Positions 52,861 to 61,402 are shown, numbered from the stretch's first letter. The stretch is DNA of 64,000 bases from an uncultured Blautia sp. (GCA_934424575.1 CAKRXU010000012.1:1-64000); one strand, 5' to 3'. Numbers and translations: made by a program. The notes: generated by a model from the sequence alone, not told the origin.

Positions 52861-52970
52861 ACTTTGCATTCCACATCACCTTCGGTGATAGCATTTTGCC
52901 CCGTATGTCTCGGGATTTTGCCATATTCATGGCAAAACACCTCGCGGGACATTACCTGTGAACAGTAACA
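52861..52970 (+). repeat. Structured interspersed repeat, copy 3 (short form)
   Basis: This copy keeps the ATCACC-TTC-GGTGAT hairpin, the conserved TGTCTCGGG, the TTTTGCCA/TGGCAAAA stem and the ending GTGAACAGTAAC. It lacks the first hairpin, and its outer CAAAATGC arm has decayed to ACTTTGC. It begins 16 bases upstream of the fabH -35. Confidence 0.8.
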
Positions 52971-53055
52971 TCATCTGACTTTTCAGCTTTTCCTTTTGTC
53001 GATTTCGCGCTATAATAGAGTTATCAATATACAACATAGGAAGGGAGATTTTATC

Positions 53056-53403
53056 ATGTCCAAAACAATCCGTGAATTAACAGAAGACCTGCTCGCATCA
53101 CCATCCGCATGTGCTGAAGTCAAAGAAACCGCACAGAATTATCTCGATGCTATCGGCGGCGAAAATGAAGCTGCCGCTGCCAAAACATTCGTAGCAGAAC
53201 TTGAAGAAGACATCATGCCGATCGACGGTCTGATCGCTTTTGCAGAGTCCGATATGGGTGCCAAAGTTTTCGGTGAAGAAGGTGCCAAAAATATTCTGAT
53301 CCATGCCAAAGACCGCAAAGCTGCCGGAGAAAAATACTGCGACTGCCCTGCATGTGCAGCGTGTGAAGCACTACTTGAGAAGAAAGATGAAATCCTGAAA
53401 TAA
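53056..53403 (+). CDS. Small conserved-looking protein with C-terminal Cys cluster
   Basis: The start is taken at ATG 53056, behind GGAAGGGAG. The upstream in-frame ATG at 52996 lies before the candidate -10 (TATAAT near 53015). The 115-residue acidic, helical protein (TIRELTEDLLASPSACAEVK, AELEEDIMPIDGLIAFAES) ends with CDCPACAACEALLEKK. That motif, C-x-C-x2-C-x2-C, could bind a metal or a cofactor. I do not recognise a characterised family with confidence. It has its own promoter region and terminator. Confidence 0.75.
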   Translation: MSKTIRELTEDLLASPSACAEVKETAQNYLDAIGGENEAAAAKTFVAELEEDIMPIDGLIAFAESDMGAKVFGEEGAKNILIHAKDRKAAGEKYCDCPACAACEALLEKKDEILK

Positions 53404-53440
53404 GGGTTATTGTTTATCAGATAATTACATAAGCATTTAG

Positions 53441-53493
53441 AACGCCCAGACAATGCCGTATCATGTTTTATCAGATGGCATTGCCTGGGCGTT
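53441..53493 (+). terminator. Terminator of the Cys-cluster gene
   Basis: AACGCCCAG and CAATGCC pair with GGCATTG and CTGGGCGTT (one mismatch pair), followed by a T-rich tail. Confidence 0.85.
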
Positions 53494-53524
53494 TGTCTGA
53501 CAAACTAAAGATACCTGCTGGCAT

Positions 53525-53971
53525 TTACTCAATGTCTATCAGCTTCTCCTGCACTTTCACCGGAACTCTGATCAGTCCGAATTTCCAAAAAATACTATAT
53601 ATGTAAGAAATTCCAAAAATCTGCCCAATCGCCTTCGGCCCCTTATATTCCGGCAGGATCAGCTCTGCTTTTCCATCTATATCACAAATCTGAGTTGCAT
53701 CGATCACTTTGTGAAACGCCAGAAGCACTGAACTTCGAGTCAGAGTTTTGCTGCTTTCCTTACGGGACACCAGCAGTTCTCCACTGTATTCCCCGTTTCG
53801 CTTTCTCTTCACAACATAAGAAAACGGAAGCCCCGATGAAGTATTAAAAAACTCCCCCTGACCTGCCAGAAGTGCATCCCACAATAATTTATCAAGTTCT
53901 GTTTTCTCCTCCAAAATCCCCTTCTGCAGCCTTTTCACTGCCACCTCACGCTCACTCTGATACATACTCAC
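53525..53971 (-). CDS. Hypothetical protein
   Basis: The 148-residue protein starts at GTG 53971 or ATG 53965. It is basic in the middle (FSYVVKRKRNGEYSGELLVS) and ends with a hydrophobic stretch (IGQIFGISYIYSIFWKFGLI). The segment NTSSGLPFSYVVKRKRNGEYSGEL has the look of a small beta-rich DNA- or ligand-binding domain, but no family was recognised. It diverges from an XRE regulator gene, with an inverted repeat in the shared upstream region, so the two may form one accessory unit. Confidence 0.6.
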   Translation of the reverse strand: MSMYQSEREVAVKRLQKGILEEKTELDKLLWDALLAGQGEFFNTSSGLPFSYVVKRKRNGEYSGELLVSRKESSKTLTRSSVLLAFHKVIDATQICDIDGKAELILPEYKGPKAIGQIFGISYIYSIFWKFGLIRVPVKVQEKLIDIE

Positions 53972-54014
53972 AAAACATCACCGTTCCTTAGTCTCAAGTG
54001 TTTTAGTTTTTTAT

Positions 54015-54048
54015 AATTAAGTCATTATGTGTAATATATCACTTAATT
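54015..54048. promoter_or_regulatory. Inverted repeat in the divergent region upstream of the hypothetical gene and XRE regulator
   Basis: AATTAAGT (54015-54022) and ACTTAATT (54041-54048) form an 8-bp inverted repeat with an 18-base spacer. Closer to the regulator gene is GTGA-N9-TCAC. Either could be an operator. The rest of 53972-54257 is AT-rich with no gene. Confidence 0.4.
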
Positions 54049-54257
54049 TAAGTCTGGCATTATGCAAGAACGAAACGCTCTTTAATCTTGCCAGTATCTC
54101 CAATATTTCTCTTCCAAAGATAATTTTGTCTCTGGTTTTATTCCATATTTTTCCAAAATTAAGTATTATATATCTTGTTTTTTATATTTCAAGTTTTATA
54201 TATCCTATTTCCAGTAAGTTGGTGATATAAAATGTCACAAAAAGGAGAATTTGTGAT

Positions 54258-54575
54258 ATGAATACGAAGGAAAGTTTCAGCACACGGCTTGCGCAGTTAA
54301 GAACGGATGAAGAAATCTCTGCCAGAGAAATGAGCCTTGATCTTGGTCAGAATCCCAGTTACATAAATCGAATTGAAAATCAGAAAGCTTATCCATCTAT
54401 GCAGGTCTTCTTCTATATTTGTGATTATCTCAAAATCACTCCTGGAGATTTTTTTAACCAACATATGAACTATCCTAAAGAAATAAATGAATTAATCAAA
54501 CTCCTTCAGAATCTGAATTCTGAACAGCTTAAATTGATCAAACAGATTGCGGAGCAATTCTGCAAAAAGAAATAA
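54258..54575 (+). CDS. XRE-family helix-turn-helix regulator
   Basis: The 105-residue protein has an N-terminal Cro/cI-type helix-turn-helix (RLAQLRTDEEISAREMSLDL, GQNPSYINRIENQKAYPSM, FFYICDYLKITPGDFF). A short C-terminal helix follows that probably dimerises. The ribosome site AAAAGGAG is clear. Targets are unknown; the inverted repeats in the upstream region are candidates. Confidence 0.85.
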   Translation: MNTKESFSTRLAQLRTDEEISAREMSLDLGQNPSYINRIENQKAYPSMQVFFYICDYLKITPGDFFNQHMNYPKEINELIKLLQNLNSEQLKLIKQIAEQFCKKK

Positions 54576-54589
54576 AAGAGTAAAAAATG

Positions 54590-54632
54590 AACCACAGAGC
54601 AGATTTTTGACAGCTGTTCTGTGGTTTTTTGT
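54590..54632. terminator. Terminator between the XRE gene and the acetyltransferase gene
   Basis: AACCACAGA-GCAG pairs with CTG-TTCTGTGGTT, followed by TTTTTTGTTTTTT. It lies between converging genes. Confidence 0.8.
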
Positions 54633-54635
54633 TTT

Positions 54636-55274
54636 TTATTTTAATGCATTCCAATCAATCTTACGATCTCTGTAATAGTACTCTCTGTCATGTTCGTTGA
54701 GTTCTCGAAGAACTCGGCACGGATTTCCAACAGCGAGACAGTTGGCAGGGATATCCTTTGTTACGACGCTGCCGGCTCCGATGACGGTGTTGTTGCCGAT
54801 GGTTACACCTGGTACTACGATCACGCCGGCGCCGAGCCAGCAGTTTTTGCCGATGTGGATCGGAAGGTTGTACTGGTAGGCTTTTTCTCTTAATTCAGGG
54901 AGCAGTGGGTGATTGGCTGTGGCGAGGTTTACGTTTGGTCCCATCATGGTGTGGTCGCCGATGTAAATGTGCGTGTCATCTACACAGGTCAGCCCGAAAT
55001 TGGCATAAACATGGTTGCCAAGATGAACATGCCGTCCGCCCCAGTTTGCATAAAACGGCGGTTCAATATAGCAGCCTTCTCCTGCTTCTGCGAACATTTC
55101 TTTGATCAGCTCTGCTCGTTTTTCCATCTGGGATGGACGGGTCTGATTATAGTCGTACATTTTTTCCAGGCAGGTCATCTGGAAACCTACAAGTTCTTTG
55201 ATGTTTGGATTGTAAATATTTTCGCCGTGAAGTTCTTTGTCCCATTTATTCTGAGGTGTAAGTTTCTGTTCCAT
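54636..55274 (-). CDS. Maltose/galactoside O-acetyltransferase-like hexapeptide protein
   Basis: The start is taken at ATG 55274 (MEQKLTPQNKWDKELHG). The 212-residue protein has the LacA/Maa layout: an N-terminal helical part, then a left-handed beta-helix with hexapeptide turns (HVHLGNHVYANFGL, HIYIGDHTMMGPNVNL, the His of TANHPLLPELR, IHIGKNCWLGAGVIVVPGVT, IGAGSVVTKDIPANCLAVGNP). It transfers acetyl from acetyl-CoA to a sugar, probably for detoxification or export of non-metabolised sugars. No sugar-transport gene is adjacent. Confidence 0.9.
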   Translation of the reverse strand: MEQKLTPQNKWDKELHGENIYNPNIKELVGFQMTCLEKMYDYNQTRPSQMEKRAELIKEMFAEAGEGCYIEPPFYANWGGRHVHLGNHVYANFGLTCVDDTHIYIGDHTMMGPNVNLATANHPLLPELREKAYQYNLPIHIGKNCWLGAGVIVVPGVTIGNNTVIGAGSVVTKDIPANCLAVGNPCRVLRELNEHDREYYYRDRKIDWNALK

Positions 55275-55353
55275 AATATATGATTTCCTTTTCTGCGAGA
55301 TGATTTTAATGATTTTATCTCCAGTATAATCAACCCTCCTGTAAATTACAATC

Positions 55354-55415
55354 AAAAAAATACCAGCTTATAAAGCATAGTGTTGATGTTCCATACTATA
55401 TCTTTATAAACTGGT
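55354..55415 (-). terminator. Terminator of the ABC importer operon
   Basis: On the minus strand ACCAGTTTATAAAG pairs with CTTTATAAGCTGGT around a loop that holds a second short stem, followed by seven T bases. Confidence 0.85.
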
Positions 55416-55422
55416 GTTTCTT

Positions 55423-56028
55423 CTATTTATCTAACTCAATTACTCTTGTGCAGACTTTCTTGATCAGTTCCGGGCTGTGACTGACTACGAGCATTCCGAT
55501 ATTTCTTCGTTCTGTTTCTTCGATGAGAAAATGCCAGATCTGGCTCTGGGTGATGAGATCCAGCATAGTTGTGATCTCGTCTGCCAGTAGGAAACGAGTT
55601 CTCTGTCCCAGAGCTCTTGCAATGCAGAAACGCTGTAATTCTCCTCCTGAGAGTTCTGTCGGAAATCTGTTCATCCAGTCTGGTTCTATTCCCAGCTTTT
55701 CGATCAGTTCCGGTGCTGTCCTGTCTCCTTCTTCGATTACGTTTTTCATGCGGAGTCTTGGATTTACCGCCTGTTCCGGGTGCTGCCAGATCATCTGTAC
55801 CGGACAGTATGTGCCATATTCGCTGAGTGGTTTGCCATCAAGAAGCACTTCGCCACTTTGCGGTGCTTCATATCCGGACATGATCTTACACAGAGTTGTT
55901 TTGCCAAAACCACTGGGAGCTATAATTCCTACACGTTCACTGCTGTCTGCACTTAAACTGAACTGTCTCAGTATCTGTCTGCCTTTTACATCATAACTAA
56001 AAGACAGATTTTTTGCTTCAAGTCTCAT
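55423..56028 (-). CDS. ABC importer ATPase 2 (Dpp/Opp/NikE type)
   Basis: The start is taken at ATG 56028 (MRLEAKNLSFSYDVKG), which overlaps the previous stop by 4 bases. A longer frame to 56124 shadows the upstream gene. The 201-residue ATPase has Walker A APSGFGKTTL (one residue off the usual GxSGSGKS), the signature LSGGELQRFCIARAL, Walker B FLLADEIT and a switch His in VVSHSPEL. It lacks the C-terminal oligopeptide-specific extension. It is the last gene of the importer operon. Confidence 0.88.
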   Translation of the reverse strand: MRLEAKNLSFSYDVKGRQILRQFSLSADSSERVGIIAPSGFGKTTLCKIMSGYEAPQSGEVLLDGKPLSEYGTYCPVQMIWQHPEQAVNPRLRMKNVIEEGDRTAPELIEKLGIEPDWMNRFPTELSGGELQRFCIARALGQRTRFLLADEITTMLDLITQSQIWHFLIEETERRNIGMLVVSHSPELIKKVCTRVIELDK

Positions 56029-56945
56029 AATATGCACCTCACATATCCACTGCCGGAAGCTTTCCATGGAATCTCGCCCTGACATTCCTGTGATTTCCTG
56101 TCGCATCGTGGTGCAAACGGGCATCCCTGCAGGTTATCTTTTACATAAGGCTGTACCCCGTTAATATATTGGAAACCGTGCTTCGGCATCGCACGCCAGA
56201 GTGCTCTGGTATATGGATGTCGAAGAGTTTCTTCCTCATTAAAATCATCCACTGCCGCGTCTTCGATCGTATAACCGGCATAAAATACCTGTACTCTGTC
56301 TGCCGTTTCCAGGGCAAGTTCCAGATCATGTGTAATGACAAGAACAGCAGCTCCCATATCCGCAAGCTGGCGAAAATGTTCCATTGCACGTTTTGCGAGT
56401 TTCGGATCCAGCCCCGGTGTTGGTTCATCCGCGATGACCAGCTTTGGATTCTCGATCAATGCTGTAGAGATCATGATTCTCCTGGTCATTCCCCCGGAAA
56501 GTTCAAACGGATACTGTTCCTGAACCTTTTTATCCAGAGAATATTGTTCAAAAATAGAATCCAGATGTTTCTTCTTTTCTTTGTTCTTTTTTCCTTTGCA
56601 GATCTGCTGTCCGACCTTCATTAATGGATCCAGATAAGAGGTACTCTGCGGGACCAGAACGATTTCTTTTCCCCGCAGTTTCCGGATGTTTTTTTCTGTC
56701 AGCGGCTCTCCGCAGTATCGTATTTCTCCACCCATTTCAGCATTATATGGCAAAATCCCCATGATTCCATGTGCCAGCAGACTTTTGCCCGAACCTGAAG
56801 AACCGACTACTGCCACCATTTCTCCTGCATGGATCGTGACACTCAAATCTTTGATCACAGGCAGTTCTGTCTGCTGTATTCCTTTCTGGTACTGGGTAAA
56901 AGATATTTTCATGTTGTTGATTTCCAGAATTTTTTCCCTTTCCAT
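56025..56945 (-). CDS. ABC importer ATPase 1 (Dpp/Opp/NikD type)
   Basis: The 306-residue ATPase has Walker A GSSGSGKSLL, Q-loop LVPQSTSYLDPL, the signature LSGGMTRRIMISTAL, Walker B KLVIADEPTPGLD and switch His in VITHDLELAL. Its C-terminal extension (GCPFAPRCDRKSQECQGEIP) has the Cys pattern of the oligo_HPY domain, which can hold an iron-sulfur cluster in relatives. It pairs with the second ATPase to drive the DppBC-type permeases. Confidence 0.92.
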   Translation of the reverse strand: MEREKILEINNMKISFTQYQKGIQQTELPVIKDLSVTIHAGEMVAVVGSSGSGKSLLAHGIMGILPYNAEMGGEIRYCGEPLTEKNIRKLRGKEIVLVPQSTSYLDPLMKVGQQICKGKKNKEKKKHLDSIFEQYSLDKKVQEQYPFELSGGMTRRIMISTALIENPKLVIADEPTPGLDPKLAKRAMEHFRQLADMGAAVLVITHDLELALETADRVQVFYAGYTIEDAAVDDFNEEETLRHPYTRALWRAMPKHGFQYINGVQPYVKDNLQGCPFAPRCDRKSQECQGEIPWKASGSGYVRCIL

Positions 56946-56954
56946 TCTCTTCTC

Positions 56955-57782
56955 CTATTCGTGTGCACTTGCCGGATCCAGCAGCCTGCGGAGATTTTCA
57001 CCTGTTGTATAAAAACATACAACAGTGATCACCAGCATGATTCCCGGAAACAGTGCAAGCCACCATTTGCCTGTGATCAGATATTTCATTGCTTCTGACA
57101 AAATAATCCCAATCGCAGGCTGCTCATTTGACAGCCCGAACCCAAGGAACGTAATGCTGGATTCATGAAGGATCGCATGCGGAAAAAGAAGGACAAGTCC
57201 GACAATAAACTGCGGAAGCAGATGTGGAACCATGTGTTTCATTGCAATATACAAGTTACTTTTTCCCAGTTTTCTGGCTGTTTTTATATAAATCTGTTCT
57301 TTGAGCTGCAGCACTTCACCTCTGATCAGTCTCGCCAGAGATGTCCAGTGTGTCAGTGCAACTCCAAGAATGACTCCCTTAAGTCCTCTTCCGCATGCAA
57401 CGCAGATAAGGATCAGAAGAAGCATATGCGGAATTCCCATGACCAGGTCTATGATCCATGTCACAATGGTATCTGCTGTTTTTCCCATTGTTGCAGATAC
57501 AACTCCAAGAATAAATGCCATGACCGCGCTGAACGTAGCTGCACATACTCCTATGATGATACTGATAGAAAGTCCTCTGACTGTCCGTGCAAACATATCT
57601 CTTCCAAGCCAGTCTGTACCAAACGGATATTTCAGGCAGGGTGCAAGGTTTTTTCTGGAAAAATCTGTTGCCCTTGCTGCATCTTCGCAGAACAGGCCGC
57701 TGATACAGACTGCTATAAGAAACACCACGGCGATAACAAGCCAGAGTACCAGAGTTTTTCTGCGGTTCCATCTGTTTTTCAT
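56955..57782 (-). CDS. ABC importer permease 2 (DppC/NikC type)
   Basis: The 275-residue protein has an N-terminal membrane segment, KYPFGTDWLGRDMFARTVRG (the usual DppC/NikC landmark), and about five further helices. The coupling motif is in LTHWTSLARLIRGEVLQLKE. It overlaps the end of the first permease gene by 4 bases. Together they form the transmembrane channel. Confidence 0.92.
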   Translation of the reverse strand: MKNRWNRRKTLVLWLVIAVVFLIAVCISGLFCEDAARATDFSRKNLAPCLKYPFGTDWLGRDMFARTVRGLSISIIIGVCAATFSAVMAFILGVVSATMGKTADTIVTWIIDLVMGIPHMLLLILICVACGRGLKGVILGVALTHWTSLARLIRGEVLQLKEQIYIKTARKLGKSNLYIAMKHMVPHLLPQFIVGLVLLFPHAILHESSITFLGFGLSNEQPAIGIILSEAMKYLITGKWWLALFPGIMLVITVVCFYTTGENLRRLLDPASAHE

Positions 57783-58774
57783 CTTCCCGCACCCCCTCTT
57801 CGGATCCGCGGGTCGATGACTCCGTACAGAATATTGGCTATAAAGTTTCCTCCAAACACAAACAGTGCACTTATGATTGTGATCGCCATCAGAAGCGGCA
57901 TATCACTTCCAAGACCTGCACTGACCGCTGCCTGTCCAAGTCCCGGATAGGAAAAAACCTGCTCCACAAGCACTGAGCCGCCAAATATCTCGCTGATCGA
58001 AGCAAACTGAAGTGTCACTGCCGGGCCAAGGACATTGCGGAAACCATGGTTTTTGAATATCTGCCAGTTATTTTCTCCTCTTGCTTTTGCAAAAAGCACG
58101 TAATCGCTGTCACAGATGTCGATCATTTTTTCTCTGGTATGCATGGCAATATTGGATATCCCTGTGATGGAAAGTGTCACCGCCGGAAGGATCGCATGAC
58201 GCACACGGTCAAGAAAAGTTACTCCGCTTGCCTCCATTCCAATCGGTACACTTAATCCTATCGGAAGTATTTTGAGCCATACTCCAAAAATGATAAGCAA
58301 CAGCATAGCAATCCAGAATGCCGGGGTACTGGAGATCACCAGACAGTATCCTTTGATGATCTTATCAATCGGTTTTCCACGGTTCATCCCTGCAAGTGAG
58401 CCCAGCAAAAAACCAATCAGTCCTGACAAAATCCATGCAATGATCATCAGAAACAGGGAATTTCCAAGTTTTACGGCGATCACTGTCGTTACCTTCTGTC
58501 GATAAAGGAGAGATATTCCCATATCTCCCCTCACAAAATCTCTGAACCATGCAATGTAGCGCTGCAGGGGCGGCTGTCCCACGCCCCAGTATTCTTCAAG
58601 TTTTGCGATCTGTTCCTGACTCATGCTTCCAAGCGCAGCCTGTCCGACGTTCGCTTTCAGAGGATCGATCGGAGAAGCTGTCATAAGTGCAAAAGCAGCA
58701 ACACTGACTGCAAACAGCAGAAGCAGCACTTTAATGAAATTTTTTAAGATAAATTTTGCTTTTGAATTATTCAA
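57779..58774 (-). CDS. ABC importer permease 1 (DppB/NikB type)
   Basis: The 331-residue protein has six membrane helices, the family start FIKVLLLLFAVSVAAFALMT, LEEYWGVGQPPLQRYIAWF, and the coupling region RARGENN-like KARGENNWQIFKNHGFRN. It begins 6 bases downstream of the substrate-binding gene. DppB and NikB cannot be told apart by motif alone. Confidence 0.92.
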   Translation of the reverse strand: MNNSKAKFILKNFIKVLLLLFAVSVAAFALMTASPIDPLKANVGQAALGSMSQEQIAKLEEYWGVGQPPLQRYIAWFRDFVRGDMGISLLYRQKVTTVIAVKLGNSLFLMIIAWILSGLIGFLLGSLAGMNRGKPIDKIIKGYCLVISSTPAFWIAMLLLIIFGVWLKILPIGLSVPIGMEASGVTFLDRVRHAILPAVTLSITGISNIAMHTREKMIDICDSDYVLFAKARGENNWQIFKNHGFRNVLGPAVTLQFASISEIFGGSVLVEQVFSYPGLGQAAVSAGLGSDMPLLMAITIISALFVFGGNFIANILYGVIDPRIRRGGAGR

Positions 58775-58780
58775 GATCTG

Positions 58781-60376
58781 TTACTCCCATGACCACTGAT
58801 CTACGTTATTTACGATAGACCAGCCATGTCCGTGTGGATGGATCTTCTGGTCAGCTACTTTGAGTCCGTCTTTTACAAAGTACAGATGATCGATATTGCA
58901 GAGCCAGATCCACGGGATATCTCCCTCCTGTGTAATTCCGCTCTCTCCGTCCCACTGGGCTTTTTTCCAAAGGTCATACGATGCTTCCAGATCACTGGAT
59001 TTCAGAGCTTCATCCATATATTTGTCTACGGTTTCGTTCGCATATGGAGAGTACTCTGCAAGGCCGGTCTCGCTCATTGTATGATAGATATTGTACAGTT
59101 CCATTGGTGTATGTGCGCCCCACCCCCATACAAGCGGCTCAGACTCTGCTCTTGTGTAGGCGGTATCCCAGTCAACACCCTCTGTTGTCACTTCAATTCC
59201 AAGTTCGGCAAGCTGATTCTTGCTGTCCTCTGCCAGTGCCTGGCGAACAGAATCGGATGCCGGATACAGCATGGTAAGTTCCGCACGTACACCGTCTTTT
59301 TCACGGATTCCGTCATCACCTTCTGCCCATCCTGCTGTTTCAAGAATTTCTTTTGCCTTATCCAGATCGTATTCTACTTCCGCTTCCTCGTTATACCATG
59401 GCATTTTGTCACACACGCTGTATGCCGGGGTTCCGTAACCATTCAGGACATTCTGGATCATTTCTTCGCGGTCAATGCCGATATTGATCGCACGTCTTAC
59501 TTCTACATCGCTGGTGAAGTCATTTCCATAAGTTACTCCGTCAATTTCCTCTGCTGCTGTTGCCGGAAGGTTGAATCCTCGGTTATCTACTGTCTGCACG
59601 CTGAACAGATCATATCCGTCAACCGTCATATCTGAATAAGATGCCGCCGTATGTGCCACGTCTACCGTGCCGGACTGAGCTGCTGCCAGTGCTGCATCTT
59701 CTTCCATGAAAAGAACGGTTACTTTTTTCATTTTTGGTGCTTCGCCGTAGTAGTCCGGATTCGCCTCAAAAATAACCTGCTGTCCTTTGTCCCACTGTTT
59801 CATGATATAACGTCCGGAACCGATCGGATCCTGTCCGTAATTCTCATCATAAGCATGTTCCGGAACGATTCCTACAATTGCCATTGTATATGGCCAGACT
59901 GCAAATGGTGTGTTCATGTGAAATTCAACCGTTGTATCATCCACAGCCACTGCTTCTTTCAGCATGGAAAAATCATTGACGGAACTGTTATCGCGGCAGT
60001 TGTTGTATGTAAATGCCACATCGGATGCTGTCAGAGCTTCACCGTCTGTAAATTTGACATCATCCCGGATCTTAACAGTCCAGGTAAGTCCATCATCGCT
60101 CACAGAATAATCTGTCGCCAGGTCCATACCGATAGAAAGATCTGTGTTTGTAGTAGTAAGTGTACTCTGGATCAGAGGCTCATGCACATGCTCTCCTGCG
60201 CCCCATCCATATGCCGGGTCAAATCCAGCTTTCGGCTCGGATGTCGTCGGCATAGTCACGATTACTTCATCTTTCGCTGTGCTTTCTTCCTGTGCCGCAA
60301 ATACAGTTGCAGATCCTCCTGCAAAGGATGCTGTCACACAGACCGCCATCATAATTGCCAGTAATTTTCTCTTCAT
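58781..60376 (-). CDS. ABC importer substrate-binding protein (peptide/nickel family)
   Basis: The 531-residue SBP_bac_5-type protein has a signal peptide (MKRKLLAIMMAVCVTASFAG) but no lipobox Cys, which is unusual for a Gram-positive binding protein. The mature part has TSEPKAGFDPAYGWGAGEHV, LATDYSVSDDGLTWTVKIRD, VKFTDGEALTASDVAFTYN and GSGRYIMKQWDKGQQVIFEA. His-rich spots (EHVHEPL, HPHGHGW) might bind metal. The operon shares a promoter box with the CbiMQO nickel/cobalt importer, so nickel or cobalt chelates are a better guess than peptides. Confidence 0.88.
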   Translation of the reverse strand: MKRKLLAIMMAVCVTASFAGGSATVFAAQEESTAKDEVIVTMPTTSEPKAGFDPAYGWGAGEHVHEPLIQSTLTTTNTDLSIGMDLATDYSVSDDGLTWTVKIRDDVKFTDGEALTASDVAFTYNNCRDNSSVNDFSMLKEAVAVDDTTVEFHMNTPFAVWPYTMAIVGIVPEHAYDENYGQDPIGSGRYIMKQWDKGQQVIFEANPDYYGEAPKMKKVTVLFMEEDAALAAAQSGTVDVAHTAASYSDMTVDGYDLFSVQTVDNRGFNLPATAAEEIDGVTYGNDFTSDVEVRRAINIGIDREEMIQNVLNGYGTPAYSVCDKMPWYNEEAEVEYDLDKAKEILETAGWAEGDDGIREKDGVRAELTMLYPASDSVRQALAEDSKNQLAELGIEVTTEGVDWDTAYTRAESEPLVWGWGAHTPMELYNIYHTMSETGLAEYSPYANETVDKYMDEALKSSDLEASYDLWKKAQWDGESGITQEGDIPWIWLCNIDHLYFVKDGLKVADQKIHPHGHGWSIVNNVDQWSWE

Positions 60377-60474
60377 TGTCTCATTTCCTCCTTTTGTTCT
60401 TATTTATGCATAACGCTGTGTCTATCAACAGTTTTATGGTTTATTTTTATTTATTATGCATAACAAGTTCTATC

Positions 60475-60520
60475 AGTATACCATCAATTTCGGTCATATA
60501 TAACCGCCCCTGGGGGATAT
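60475..60520 (-). promoter_or_regulatory. Putative activator box and -10 of the peptide/nickel-type importer operon
   Basis: Minus strand: ATATCCCCCAGGGGCGGTT (60502-60520), 21 bases, then the -10 TATACT (60475-60480). The -35 is poor (TTATAT), as expected if an activator bound next to it is needed. The cbiM promoter has the same box with 16 of 19 identical bases and exactly the same 21-base spacing. Confidence 0.7.
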
Positions 60521-60568
60521 TGACATATTCATATATCGCATGGATCATACTGTTTTTTTCATGGCTTT

Positions 60569-60587
60569 ACATCCCCCTGGGAGGCTT
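60569..60587 (+). promoter_or_regulatory. Third, weaker copy of the CCCCC-GGG box
   Basis: On the plus strand ACATCCCCCTGGGAGGCTT matches 14 of 19 positions of the importer box. A TAAAAT lies 20 bases further on. No plus-strand gene follows, so it may be an auxiliary site for the importer promoter 50 bases away. The remaining 60377-60733 interval holds no gene I can support. Confidence 0.45.
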
Positions 60588-60700
60588 GTTTTTACACTGC
60601 GTTTTGTTAAAATATAGTCAACACAAAGAACTGTGTTATTTTATCAAATAAAGGTGCACAGACCTCCACCCTTAAGGCACCAGTTAACCCATAATTTAAA

Positions 60701-60733
60701 AAAAGTACTTCCAACTCCGCGGGAAGTACTTTT
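60701..60733 (-). terminator. Terminator of cbiMQO
   Basis: AAAAGTACTTCC pairs with GGAAGTACTTTT around a 9-base loop, with A-runs on the plus strand giving the T-run. It touches the cbiO stop codon. Confidence 0.85.
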
Positions 60734-61402
60734 TTATATCATTTTTAGTTCATGGTCCTCATTCATAACTGCAAACCTGGTTCCAATCGTCTCTGCAAGA
60801 TGCCGATTATGTGTGATAGTAATCAATGTCTTTCCTGCTCTATGAAAACTCTGTAGAAATTCCAGCAGCATATCCTGTGTCTTTTCATCCAGACCGGCAA
60901 GCGGTTCATCCAGTATCAGTACCTCCGGATTCAGCGAAAGAATACAGGCAAGTGAGACTTTACGTTTCTCACCTCCGCTCAGATGATATGGTGGTCTTTC
61001 CCTGAGCCTCTCTATTCCAAACAGCCGCAAGCAATCTTCTGTTCTTTGCCTGATCTCAGTTTCTGACATTCCCATCTGAACAGGACCAAACGCAATTTCC
61101 TCCTCTACACTTCCGCAGAACAGCTGTGTATCCGCATTCTGAAACACATAGCCTAGCTGCTGATGGAACCACTTTGCAAACTGCCTGTCTTTCAATGCTT
61201 TTTCTGTAATTTCATAATCTTTATAAAAATAATGTCCCTCAGATGGAAATATAATTCCATTCAATAACCTGATAAGAGTTGATTTTCCACAGCCATTTGG
61301 TCCCTGAATAACCACAGAATCGCCTTTTTCAATCTGGAGATTCACATATCTTAGTGCCACCTCATGCTCATATGCGAAGCAAACTTTTTCCAGTGTGATC
61401 AT
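60734..61402 (-). CDS. cbiO: Nickel/cobalt ECF importer ATPase
   Basis: The 222-residue ATPase has Walker A GPNGCGKSTLI, the Q-loop YVFQNADTQLFCGSVEEEIA (typical of CbiO/EcfA), the signature HLSGGEKRKVSLACIL, Walker B VLILDEPLAGLDEK and switch His in TITHNRHLAE. It powers the CbiMQ membrane complex. It lies 77 bases behind cbiQ and ends in a terminator. Confidence 0.93.
   Translation of the reverse strand: MITLEKVCFAYEHEVALRYVNLQIEKGDSVVIQGPNGCGKSTLIRLLNGIIFPSEGHYFYKDYEITEKALKDRQFAKWFHQQLGYVFQNADTQLFCGSVEEEIAFGPVQMGMSETEIRQRTEDCLRLFGIERLRERPPYHLSGGEKRKVSLACILSLNPEVLILDEPLAGLDEKTQDMLLEFLQSFHRAGKTLITITHNRHLAETIGTRFAVMNEDHELKMI

Noticed and set aside
52996..53055. Longer start of the Cys-cluster protein
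   Set aside because: The ATG at 52996 lies upstream of the likely -10; the ATG at 53056 has a good ribosome site.
60588..60845. A plus-strand gene driven by the third CCCCC-GGG box
   Set aside because: The only frame there overlaps the terminator and the 3' end of cbiO in antisense and shows no protein features.
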